Source: Paraburkholderia ultramafica (GTDB taxonomy: Bacteria > Pseudomonadota > Gammaproteobacteria > Burkholderiales > Burkholderiaceae). Taken from it: DNA of 64,000 nt. Below the pieces are notes generated by a model. The model ran no database searches. It had not been told where the DNA came from and saw only the letters and a list, made by a program, of their open reading frames with translations. Positions 8,105-15,052 of this stretch are shown here, one piece after another. The translations under genes were made by a program, and so were the position numbers. Where the stretch lies: assembly GCF_902859915.1 (NCBI RefSeq), contig NZ_CADIKK010000012.1, forward strand, positions 124,001 through 188,000. The letters are read 5' to 3'. The first letter of the stretch is position 1, and each line of letters opens with the position of its first letter.

Positions 8105-8280
8105 GATGGTTCTCCTGAGATGTGAGTGGCGTGGCGGCGTGTCATGCCGGCACAGGCTGAAAGGCGCCCGGGATTCGCCGCGCGCATGCGCGTCAGCGGT
8201 GCCATGACGACGCGATTGGGCAAAATGAGCTCCCCCAGCCGGATCGGCTTGAGCAGAGGCTGGTTGCTTTCGATGCTCAT
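8101..8280 (-). pseudogene. N-terminal remnant of an Old Yellow Enzyme-family flavoprotein
   Basis: From the ATG at 8280 the minus strand encodes 59 residues. The first 35 or so are the exact opening of the NADH:flavin oxidoreductase family: LLKPIRLGELILPNRVVMAP then LTRMRA. After ANPG the homology ends and the frame runs through unrelated codons to a TGA that overlaps the SnoaL-like start codon. Deletion of the remaining barrel (about 330 residues) is implied. Its own ribosome binding site (AGGAAAT region) survives, so the short frame may still be translated and coupled to the next gene. Confidence 0.75.
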
Positions 8281-8318
8281 GAGGATTTCCTGTGAAGTTT
8301 GAAGGATTCATCCAAACA

Positions 8319-8403
8319 CGATGGTGATTGACATTGAGTTTGGTGGAGTGGTCCGGAAAAGTCAATGTCGATCACCATTGTATTTTTCGAGGCCAGCTAT
8401 AAT
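8319..8403 (+). promoter_or_regulatory. candidate TetR operator pair and promoter
   Basis: ATGGTGATTGACATTGA at 8321-8337 and TCAATGTCGATCACCAT at 8362-8378 are a 17-base inverted repeat with one mismatch. Each arm with its flanks (8319-8336 and 8363-8380) is itself an imperfect dyad of CAATG-N8-CATTG form, so two operators are likely. A perfect TATAAT at 8398-8403 lies 17 bases after CCATTG at 8375-8380, placing the -35 of the regulator gene inside the right-hand site. Confidence 0.65.
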
Positions 8404-8433
8404 TGCATTGACAACGGCGTGGAGCATTGAACG

Positions 8434-9063
8434 ATGGGAGTCTCAAAAGAGCAGGCGGTGGAGAACCGGAAGGCCATCATTGCGGCTTCGGAGAAGTTGT
8501 TCCGTGAGCATGGAATCGATGGTGTGGGCCTGAGCGCGCTGATGAAGGCGGCAGGCTTCACCCAGGGCGGCTTCTACAACCACTTCGAATCGAAGGAGGC
8601 GCTGGCCGCCGAGGTGGTGGCGAGCGCGATGGACAAGGCCAACCAGGACCTGAAAGAAGCGATTGCCGCGCCGATCAGGCGAGGCGGCAACCGGCTGAAG
8701 CGCCAGGTGGACTTCTACCTGTCCGGCACGCATTGCAGCGACATCGAGCAGGGTTGCGCGATCGCCGGCCTTACGGCGGACGTCCGCCGGCTCGGCCATG
8801 AGGCACAGGCCCACTTTGCGGACGGCTTGCAGGCAATGTTTGAAACGTTGACGGGGCTTGTCGCGCAACAGCGCGGCGAAAGCGGCGCTACGGACGAAGC
8901 TCGCCGTGAGGCCATCGCGTTCTACAGCGAGATGGTCGGTGCGCTCATTCTGTCGCGGGCGGTCGCGGGCGCCGATCCCCAGTTCGGAGAAGAAATACTG
9001 AACGCGAGCCGTGAGACGCTTCTCAGGAATGTCGCGCAGAGGGCGGGACAGGGCAAGCGCTGA
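8434..9063 (+). CDS. TetR/AcrR family transcriptional regulator
   Basis: A 209-residue regulator. The N-terminal helix-turn-helix is at about residues 12-58, with LSALMKAAGFTQGGFYNHF as its core. The ligand domain contains a Cys pair region (GTHCSDIEQGCAIAGL, about residues 92-106) seen in regulators of electrophile-responsive SDR or Old Yellow Enzyme operons. The gene diverges from the OYE-remnant/SnoaL/SDR unit, and a 17-base inverted repeat lies between. It most likely represses both directions. Confidence 0.9.
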   Translation: MGVSKEQAVENRKAIIAASEKLFREHGIDGVGLSALMKAAGFTQGGFYNHFESKEALAAEVVASAMDKANQDLKEAIAAPIRRGGNRLKRQVDFYLSGTHCSDIEQGCAIAGLTADVRRLGHEAQAHFADGLQAMFETLTGLVAQQRGESGATDEARREAIAFYSEMVGALILSRAVAGADPQFGEEILNASRETLLRNVAQRAGQGKR

Positions 9064-9502
9064 AGCCAGGACGGCTCATCAGGCCGAGGTGAGCTTGCGC
9101 CCCCTACCTTGGCATTCGTGATATTCAGCGCAAGCACGAGCGGCTATTGCATAAAACTGGAGTCAAACCTGTATTCGTCAACGAGAACGGATAGCGGGGT
9201 GGCGAGGTGAAGAAAGCTGGCGCGCGATGGAGTCTCGCTTGTGCTCCCGGCGGCACCGCGTTGGTGGAACATCGGAATGATGTGATTTAACTTTAAAAGG
9301 GTGACATCGCCCCGATTGCACAACGGCCGTACCCGCCCCGCGCCCCTTGCAACGCGGCGGCACCCTCGAAGCTCCCCTATTCAGGGGATGGTTCTACCCT
9401 CCGAACAAATCGAAAATGGCGTCACTCGGGAAGCCACCGTGCGCGACATGCACCGACGGACCTGTGTCAACCCGATCCATTTCTCGACTTCAGGAGACGT
9501 AA
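9064..9502 (+). other. 439-base intergenic region before the PHA operon
   Basis: No gene was recognised. It must hold the promoter of the acyl-CoA ligase operon. The clearest structure is the hairpin-like inverted repeat at 9373-9388. An AT-richer patch around 9285-9300 (ATTTAACTTTAAAAGG) could contain a promoter element, but no convincing -35/-10 pair was seen. Confidence 0.4.
9373..9388 (+). promoter_or_regulatory. CCCCT-N4-AGGGG inverted repeat upstream of the PHA operon
   Basis: TCCCCT (9373-9378), ATTC, AGGGGA (9383-9388) is a perfect six-base-arm inverted repeat, preceded by GC and followed by TGG. The AGGGGATGG half resembles the GGGGATGA-type half-site of MalT boxes. A near-copy, CCCCTGTAAGGGG, lies at 17846-17858 just before the MalT-like LuxR gene of the same locus. 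It is a candidate binding site of that regulator. Confidence 0.4.
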
Positions 9503-11146
9503 ATGCAGGACGCCGTGCAGGGTGCGACGCCATCCCCCTATGCCTATCCGCTGCTGATCAAGCAGCTGCTGCATACGCCGTTCGTTCAGGCGCCCGACCA
9601 GGAAATCGTCTACCGCGGCCAGTTGCGGATGACCTATGCGACGCTGCGGGAACGCATCGCGCGGCTCGCCAACGGCCTTCACCAACACGGCGTGCGGCAC
9701 GGCGCCACCGTGGCAGTGATGGACTGGGACAGCCACCGCTATCTGGAGGCGTACTTCGCGGTCCCGATGATGGGCGCCGTGCTTCAGACGGTCAATGTGC
9801 GGCTGTCGCAGGCGGAGATCGCCTACACGATCAACCACGCTGGCGCCGAGGTGCTGTTCGTTCACACCGATTTCCTGCCTGTGGTCGAAGCGATCAAGGA
9901 TCAGCTTGAAACGGTGCGCACATTCATCTGGATCGACGAGCCGGGTAGCGACGCGTGCGCGCACACGATTGCGTTCGCCACCGAATACGAGGCGATGCTC
10001 GCGGCGAGCGCGACGAGCTATGAGTTCCCCGACTTCGACGAGAACACCCGGGCCACCACGTTCTACACCACGGGCACCACGGGCCTGCCCAAGGGCGTGT
10101 ACTTCTCGCATCGCCAGCTGGTCTTGCACACCATCACCTTGATGGCTGCGCTGGCGAGCCCGGTGTCGGGACAGCGCTTTCACCGCGGCGACGTCTATAT
10201 GCCGCTGACGCCGATGTTCCATGTGCACGCATGGGGCATGCCCTATATCGCGACGGTACTCGGCGTGAAGCAGGTCTATCCGGGCCGCTATGTGCCCGAG
10301 CGTCTCGTGCAACTGGTGCGCGACGAAGGTGTCACGTTTTCGCACTGCGTCAGCACGATCCTGCACATGCTGCTCTCGTGCGATGACGCGAAGCACGCGG
10401 ACTTCAGCAAATGGAAGGTCATCATCGGTGGCGGAGCATTGCCGCACGGCCTTGCGCGCGCCGCGCTCGATCGCGGCATCGACATCTTTGCCGGCTATGG
10501 CATGTCCGAGACGTGTCCCGTACTGAGCCTCGCGCAACTCCCGCCCCACACCGGGCCGCTCGATCTCGATGAAGAGGTGCGCCTGCGCTGCAAGACGGGC
10601 TTTCCCGTTCCGCTCGTCGATGTGCGCATCGTCAACGAAGACATGGAAGACGTCGGGCACGACGGCAAGGCCTACGGCGAGATCGTCGTGCGTGCGCCGT
10701 GGCTGACACAGGGCTATCTGAACAATCCGGAAGCGTCCGCCCACCTTTGGACCGGCGGCTATCTGCATACGCAGGATATCGCGAACATCGACACGACCGG
10801 CAACATTCAGATCACCGACCGTATCAAGGATGTCATCAAGTCAGGCGGCGAGTGGATCTCTTCACTCGAAATCGAGAGCCTGATTTCGCTGCACCCGGGT
10901 GTCGCGGAAGTCGCGGTGATCGGGATCAAGGACGAGAAATGGGGCGAACGGCCGGTCGCGCTGGTGGTGCTCAAGACGGACGCGATCGTCACCGAAGACG
11001 ACGTCAAAGCGCACGTGATGGGATTCAGCAAGACAGGGCGGATTTCGAAGTACGCGGTGCCGCAGATCGTCAAATTCGTCGACGCGCTGGAGAAGACCAG
11101 CGTCGGCAAGATGAACAAGAAGTGGTTGCGCGCGCAGTTCGCCTGA
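9503..11146 (+). CDS. medium/long-chain fatty acyl-CoA ligase, AlkK-like
   Basis: A 547-residue AMP-forming acyl-CoA synthetase. The P-loop-like TTGTTGLPKG is at about residues 190-199, YGMSETCP near 332, the adenylate-binding YLHTQDIA near 420 and the hinge plus catalytic Lys region GKMNKKW at the C-terminus. Length and motifs fit AlkK-type medium-chain fatty acid ligases. It starts a unit with a MaoC hydratase, class II PhaC, phasin and PhaZ. It should activate free 3-hydroxy or plain fatty acids, including those freed by PhaZ, to CoA esters for polymer synthesis. Confidence 0.88.
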   Translation: MQDAVQGATPSPYAYPLLIKQLLHTPFVQAPDQEIVYRGQLRMTYATLRERIARLANGLHQHGVRHGATVAVMDWDSHRYLEAYFAVPMMGAVLQTVNVRLSQAEIAYTINHAGAEVLFVHTDFLPVVEAIKDQLETVRTFIWIDEPGSDACAHTIAFATEYEAMLAASATSYEFPDFDENTRATTFYTTGTTGLPKGVYFSHRQLVLHTITLMAALASPVSGQRFHRGDVYMPLTPMFHVHAWGMPYIATVLGVKQVYPGRYVPERLVQLVRDEGVTFSHCVSTILHMLLSCDDAKHADFSKWKVIIGGGALPHGLARAALDRGIDIFAGYGMSETCPVLSLAQLPPHTGPLDLDEEVRLRCKTGFPVPLVDVRIVNEDMEDVGHDGKAYGEIVVRAPWLTQGYLNNPEASAHLWTGGYLHTQDIANIDTTGNIQITDRIKDVIKSGGEWISSLEIESLISLHPGVAEVAVIGIKDEKWGERPVALVVLKTDAIVTEDDVKAHVMGFSKTGRISKYAVPQIVKFVDALEKTSVGKMNKKWLRAQFA

Positions 11147-11167
11147 CCATCGCAAGGAGCAAACACG

Positions 11168-11632
11168 ATGAGCATCAAGGAATACCGCGTCGCCACGATC
11201 GACGACTTCGTTGGCCGCGAACTGGGACTATCTGACTGGGTCGTCGTCGATCAGGCGCGCATCGACGCCTTCGCCGCATGCACGGGCGACCGGCAGTGGA
11301 TTCACGTCGATGTCGAGCGTGCGAAACGCGAGAGCCCGTTCGGCGGCACGATCGCGCATGGCTATCTGACGCTGTCGATGCTGGCGGCGCTCGCCATCGA
11401 GATCGGCCTGATTCCTGAGGACGCATCGGCCGGCCTGAACTACGGGCTGGACAAGGTGCGCTTCATGACGCCGGTGAAAGCAGGCGCGCGGGTGAGAAAC
11501 CGCGTGACGCTGGTATCGGTGGAAAAGAAGGGCGGCGGCCGGATCATCGTCAAGACGATGAACGAACTGCAGATCGAGGGTGAGGAGAAGCCGGCGCTTA
11601 TCGCCGAGACATTGGCGATGCTGGTCGCGTAA
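11168..11632 (+). CDS. MaoC family dehydratase, PhaJ-like
   Basis: A 154-residue single hot-dog protein. The hydratase-2 motif is seen as FAACTGDRQWIHVD, with catalytic Asp and His, and then FGGTIAHGYLTLS. This family adds water to trans-2-enoyl-CoA to give (R)-3-hydroxyacyl-CoA, the substrate of PHA synthase. Position between an acyl-CoA ligase (21-base gap) and phaC (46-base gap) makes a PhaJ role, linking beta-oxidation to polymer, the best reading. Enantiomer choice cannot be read from sequence. Confidence 0.85.
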   Translation: MSIKEYRVATIDDFVGRELGLSDWVVVDQARIDAFAACTGDRQWIHVDVERAKRESPFGGTIAHGYLTLSMLAALAIEIGLIPEDASAGLNYGLDKVRFMTPVKAGARVRNRVTLVSVEKKGGGRIIVKTMNELQIEGEEKPALIAETLAMLVA

Positions 11633-11678
11633 GCGACCGTGTCGACGAAGCTGATAGAGATGTTGGAGGAGCAGCAAG

Positions 11679-13481
11679 ATGGCGGCAACTAACGAAAGAA
11701 CTGCGGAAAGAACTGCGGAAAGAACGACGGAAAGAACTGCGGAAAGAACGACGGAAAGAACGACGGAAAGCAGGACGGAAAGCACGGCCCAAAGCACGGC
11801 ACGGAGCGAGCAGCCGGACGACCTCGCGGCCTCGGCCGCGGAAGGGATGCTGGGACCGAACCCGTTCGTGGGGCTGCGTCCGCGCGATATTCTGGCAACC
11901 GCGCAGCAGATCGGCGTCCAGGCGCTGCGGCAACCCGCGTTGCTCGTGGAGCAGGAGGCGGCGCTCGCCCGCGATCTTATGGCCGTGCTCGGCGGCAGCG
12001 CGGACTGCACGCCGCCGCAAGGCGACAAGCGCTTCACCGACCCTGCGTGGCAGAACAATTCGCTGTACCGCATGGCGTTGCAAGGCTACGTCGCGTGGCG
12101 TAACGCGCTGACGGGGTTTGTCGAGCGCTCCGCGCTCGACTCGAAGAGCAAGGAACGCGCGCAGTTCGTGTTGTCGCTCTTCACCGATGCGCTGTCGCCG
12201 ACCAACACGCTGCTCGGCAATCCGGCGGCGCTCAAGAAGATCATCGATTCGGGTGGTGCCAGCCTGCTGGGCGGCGTCAGAAACCTCCTGACGGACATGC
12301 TGCAGAACCAGGGCATGCCCGCGCAGGTCGACAAGACGGCGTTCAAGGTGGGCGAGAATCTCGGCACGTCGCCGGGCGCGGTGGTGTTTCGCAACGAGGT
12401 GCTCGAGCTGATCCAGTACGCGCCGGCCACGGAGCATGTGTACGCCCGCCCGCAGCTGATCGTGCCACCGCAGATCAACAAGTTCTACGTTTTCGACCTG
12501 TCCGACGGCAAGAGCATCGTCGACTACCTGGTGAAGAGCGAGTTCCAGGTGTTCATGGTGAGCTGGCGCAATCCCACCGCCGCGCAGAGTCACTGGGATC
12601 TCAATACCTATGTCGCCGCGCTCCTCGAAGCGATCGCCGCCGTGCGTGACATTACCGGCAGCGACGACGTCAACCTGCACGGCGCCTGCTCGGGGGCGAT
12701 GACGATTTCGGCGCTGCTCGGCCACCTCGCAAGCCGTGGTGACAGGAGCGTCAATGCGGCCACACTGATGGTCGCCGTGCTGGACAATACCACCGACTCG
12801 CAGCTCGGTCTCTTTGCAACGCCGGAAGCCATCGCGGCCGCCAAGCAGAACAGCACGTCGAAGGGCGTGCTCGCCGGCGAAGAGATGGGCCGGGTGTTCG
12901 CGTGGATGAGACCCAACGACCTGGTCTGGAACTACTGGGTCAACAACTATCTGCTCGGCAAAGCGCCGCCCGCGTTCGACATCCTCTATTGGAACAACGA
13001 CGCGACCCGGCTGCCCGCGGCGATGCATGGGCAACTGCTCGATATCTTCACGGGCAATCTGTTCAGCAAGCCTCGCGCGCTGACGGTGCTGGGTACGCCG
13101 GTCGACCTGTCCGAAGTGACATGCGACAAATACGTGGTCGCCGGCATGACCGATCACATCACGCCGTGGAAGGGCGTGTACAACACGGCGCGCACGTTCG
13201 GTGGCAACACGCGCTTCGTGCTGAGTTCGAGCGGTCATATCCAGAGTCTGATTAATCCGCCGGGCAATCCGAAGGCCAAGTTCTTCCTCAATCCCGATTT
13301 GCCGGCGAAGGCCGACGCGTGGCTCGCCAGTGCCCAGCCTGAAAAGGACTCGTGGTGGAGCAACTGGCGCACGTGGCTCGCGAACCGTTCCGGCGATCAG
13401 CGGCCCGCACCGGCGACACTCGGCAACCAGCGGCACCCCGCGGGGGTGAAGGCGCCGGGAACCTATGTCATGGAAGCATGA
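11679..13481 (+). CDS. phaC: class II (medium-chain-length) polyhydroxyalkanoate synthase
   Basis: A 600-residue PHA polymerase. The lipase-like box GACSGA places the catalytic Cys at 337, with Asp492 (GMTDH) and His520 (SSGHIQS) completing the triad. Residues 60-600 are collinear with Pseudomonas PhaC1/PhaC2, which polymerise C6-C14 (R)-3-hydroxyacyl-CoA. The first 55 residues are different: residues 6-40 are a Thr-Glu-Arg-rich repeat made by a 12-base DNA repeat, likely disordered. The gene has a good GGAGGAG ribosome binding site. The AlkK-like, MaoC, phasin and PhaZ neighbours make a complete mcl-PHA cycle. Confidence 0.93.
   Translation: MAATNERTAERTAERTTERTAERTTERTTESRTESTAQSTARSEQPDDLAASAAEGMLGPNPFVGLRPRDILATAQQIGVQALRQPALLVEQEAALARDLMAVLGGSADCTPPQGDKRFTDPAWQNNSLYRMALQGYVAWRNALTGFVERSALDSKSKERAQFVLSLFTDALSPTNTLLGNPAALKKIIDSGGASLLGGVRNLLTDMLQNQGMPAQVDKTAFKVGENLGTSPGAVVFRNEVLELIQYAPATEHVYARPQLIVPPQINKFYVFDLSDGKSIVDYLVKSEFQVFMVSWRNPTAAQSHWDLNTYVAALLEAIAAVRDITGSDDVNLHGACSGAMTISALLGHLASRGDRSVNAATLMVAVLDNTTDSQLGLFATPEAIAAAKQNSTSKGVLAGEEMGRVFAWMRPNDLVWNYWVNNYLLGKAPPAFDILYWNNDATRLPAAMHGQLLDIFTGNLFSKPRALTVLGTPVDLSEVTCDKYVVAGMTDHITPWKGVYNTARTFGGNTRFVLSSSGHIQSLINPPGNPKAKFFLNPDLPAKADAWLASAQPEKDSWWSNWRTWLANRSGDQRPAPATLGNQRHPAGVKAPGTYVMEA
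11694..11801 (+). repeat. phaC: 12-base tandem repeat inside the start of phaC
   Basis: Nine consecutive 12-base units begin at 11694. The first six are GAAAGAACTGCG or GAAAGAACGACG, differing at two bases; the last three (GAAAGCAGGACG, GAAAGCACGGCC, CAAAGCACGGCA) are degenerate. Translated they give ERTA/ERTT/ESRT units. Unit length is a multiple of three, so copy-number change would keep the reading frame. Confidence 0.92.
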
Positions 13482-13492
13482 CGTGCACCGTT

Positions 13493-13517
13493 GGCCGCAT
13501 GGCGGCCGTCATTTTCT
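13493..13517 (+). terminator. possible attenuator or terminator hairpin between phaC and phasin
   Basis: GGCCGC (13493-13498), ATG, GCGGCC (13502-13507) form a perfect GC-rich hairpin, followed by GTCATTTTCTT. The T run is interrupted, so it is more likely a partial terminator or mRNA processing/stability element than a full stop. It would allow the abundant phasin and the polymerase to be set at different levels. Confidence 0.4.
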
Positions 13518-13541
13518 TAACGCAGTTTCTCTGGAGTAGCG

Positions 13542-13967
13542 ATGATGGATTCAACCAATTCGAACAGCATTTTCACCGGGTATAAAAAGCTTATCGGACA
13601 GTTCAAGCTGCCCGGCATCGACGTGAGCGCGATCCTCGAATCGCGCCGCAAGGACATCGAGGCGATCGCCGAAGCCAACACGACCGCGCTGGCAGGCGTG
13701 CAGTCGCTCGCTCAGAAGCAGTCGGACATCCTCCGCACCACGCTGACCGAATTCCAGTCGCTCGTCACGCGCACCGCCCAGCCGGCAGGCCAGCCCGCCG
13801 CCAATACCGGCGAAGTGGTCCAGCAGACTCTGCGCAAAGCGCTGGTGGATATGCGGGAGCTTGCCGACACGGCTTACCGTGCGCAGTCGGACAGCTTCGC
13901 CGTGGTCACGAAGCGCGTCGCCGAGCACGTCGAGGAACTGAAGACGCTCCTTCAGCCGAAGAAGTAA
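13542..13967 (+). CDS. phasin family protein
   Basis: A 141-residue, helix-rich, low-complexity protein of the phasin_2 family. The YKKLIGQFKLPGIDVSAIL opening, the RKDIEAIAEANTTALAGVQ segment near residue 40 and the terminal HVEELKTLLQPKK are typical. Phasins coat PHA granules and limit their size; some also activate the synthase. It lies between phaC and phaZ on the same strand. A frame start at 13545 is also possible (two adjacent ATG codons). Confidence 0.9.
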   Translation: MMDSTNSNSIFTGYKKLIGQFKLPGIDVSAILESRRKDIEAIAEANTTALAGVQSLAQKQSDILRTTLTEFQSLVTRTAQPAGQPAANTGEVVQQTLRKALVDMRELADTAYRAQSDSFAVVTKRVAEHVEELKTLLQPKK

Positions 13968-14040
13968 TGCGGCGCAGCCGATGTGGCCTGCCGACGCCTC
14001 GAATGAAGTATCCTTCCTGAAGATCATCCGGAAACGAGAA

Positions 14041-14874
14041 ATGCACACGAGCCTCGAGTCTGCTTGCAGCATGCAGATCCAGATGATCGATCTGGACGGT
14101 CAGACGCTGCGTGTCGCCACGTGGCGTGGCAGCGACGCTTCGCCGCCGCTGCTCATTTTCAATGGCATCGGCGCGAACCTCGAACTGGTGGAGCCGTTCG
14201 TCACGGCGCTCGAAGATGTGAGCGTCATCATCTTCGACATTCCCGGCGTTGGCGGCTCGCCCGCGCCGCTCGTGCCGTATCGCTTTTCGACGTTGTCCGT
14301 GCTGACCGACAAGCTGCTGACGCGGCTCGGCCATCACGGGGCCGTCGATGTGCTCGGCGTATCGTGGGGCGGCGCGCTGGCGCAGCAGTTTGCGCGTCTG
14401 TATCCGGGGCGTTGCCGCAGGCTGATTCTCGCGGCAACTTCGCCCGGCGTCTTCATGGTGCCGGGCAAACTGTCGGTGTTGTCGAAGCTGATCGGGCCGC
14501 GTCGCTACACCGATCCCGCCTACCTGCAACAGGTGGGCGCGGAAATATATGGGGGCGCTTACCGGCGCGATCCGTCGCTGCTGAAGGCGCACAGCCGGCA
14601 TATCCAGCCACCGCGCGGCCGTGGCTACGTTTATCAACTGCTGGCCGTTTCGGGCTGGACCAGCCTGCCGTGGCTCGGTGCATTGCGCCAGCGGACACTG
14701 GTCATGCACGGCAACGACGACCCGATCGTGCCGCTGGCCAACGCGAAGATTCTCGCCGCCCGCATCCGCGATGCGACGCTCTATGTGATCGATGACGGTC
14801 ACCTGTTTCTCATCTCGCGTGCGAGTGAAGTCGCGCCTGTGGTGCGCCGATTTCTCCGCCAGGAGGCGAGTTGA
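14041..14874 (+). CDS. phaZ: intracellular mcl-PHA depolymerase PhaZ
   Basis: A 277-residue alpha/beta hydrolase very close in pattern to Pseudomonas PhaZ: LLIFNGIGANLELV near residue 37, DIPGVGGS near 66, the nucleophile elbow GVSWGG with Ser108, and DDGHLFLI with the catalytic His near 255. It hydrolyses stored medium-chain polymer to 3-hydroxy acids, which the AlkK-like ligase can reactivate. I place the start at the ATG at 14041; ATG at 14071 is an alternative that would remove ten unconserved residues. Downstream it is convergent with the LuxR regulator. Confidence 0.92.
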   Translation: MHTSLESACSMQIQMIDLDGQTLRVATWRGSDASPPLLIFNGIGANLELVEPFVTALEDVSVIIFDIPGVGGSPAPLVPYRFSTLSVLTDKLLTRLGHHGAVDVLGVSWGGALAQQFARLYPGRCRRLILAATSPGVFMVPGKLSVLSKLIGPRRYTDPAYLQQVGAEIYGGAYRRDPSLLKAHSRHIQPPRGRGYVYQLLAVSGWTSLPWLGALRQRTLVMHGNDDPIVPLANAKILAARIRDATLYVIDDGHLFLISRASEVAPVVRRFLRQEAS

Positions 14875-15052
14875 GTTTTTTCGCGGACGGTGGCGATGGT
14901 GCGCGGCCTGCCACTGCTCATGCACGCGAAGACCACAAGGCAAGAGGCTTGCAGCGCATGCGGCGAACGGCGGTGTGCCTGCTCGTGGTCGGCGTGCTGC
15001 TGCACGCCGCCACACTCGTCGTCGCGCGGTGAAACGCGCGGCTGGACCCGCA

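Noticed and set aside
9467..10768. 433-residue open minus-strand frame
   Set aside because: Antisense to the acyl-CoA ligase with its conserved motifs on the plus strand.
11694..11801. Tandem repeats as a CRISPR array
   Set aside because: Units are 12 bases without spacers and lie inside the phaC frame.
11598..13436. 612-residue open minus-strand frame
   Set aside because: It is exactly antisense to phaC, rich in Arg and His, and matches no family; an artefact of GC-rich third positions.
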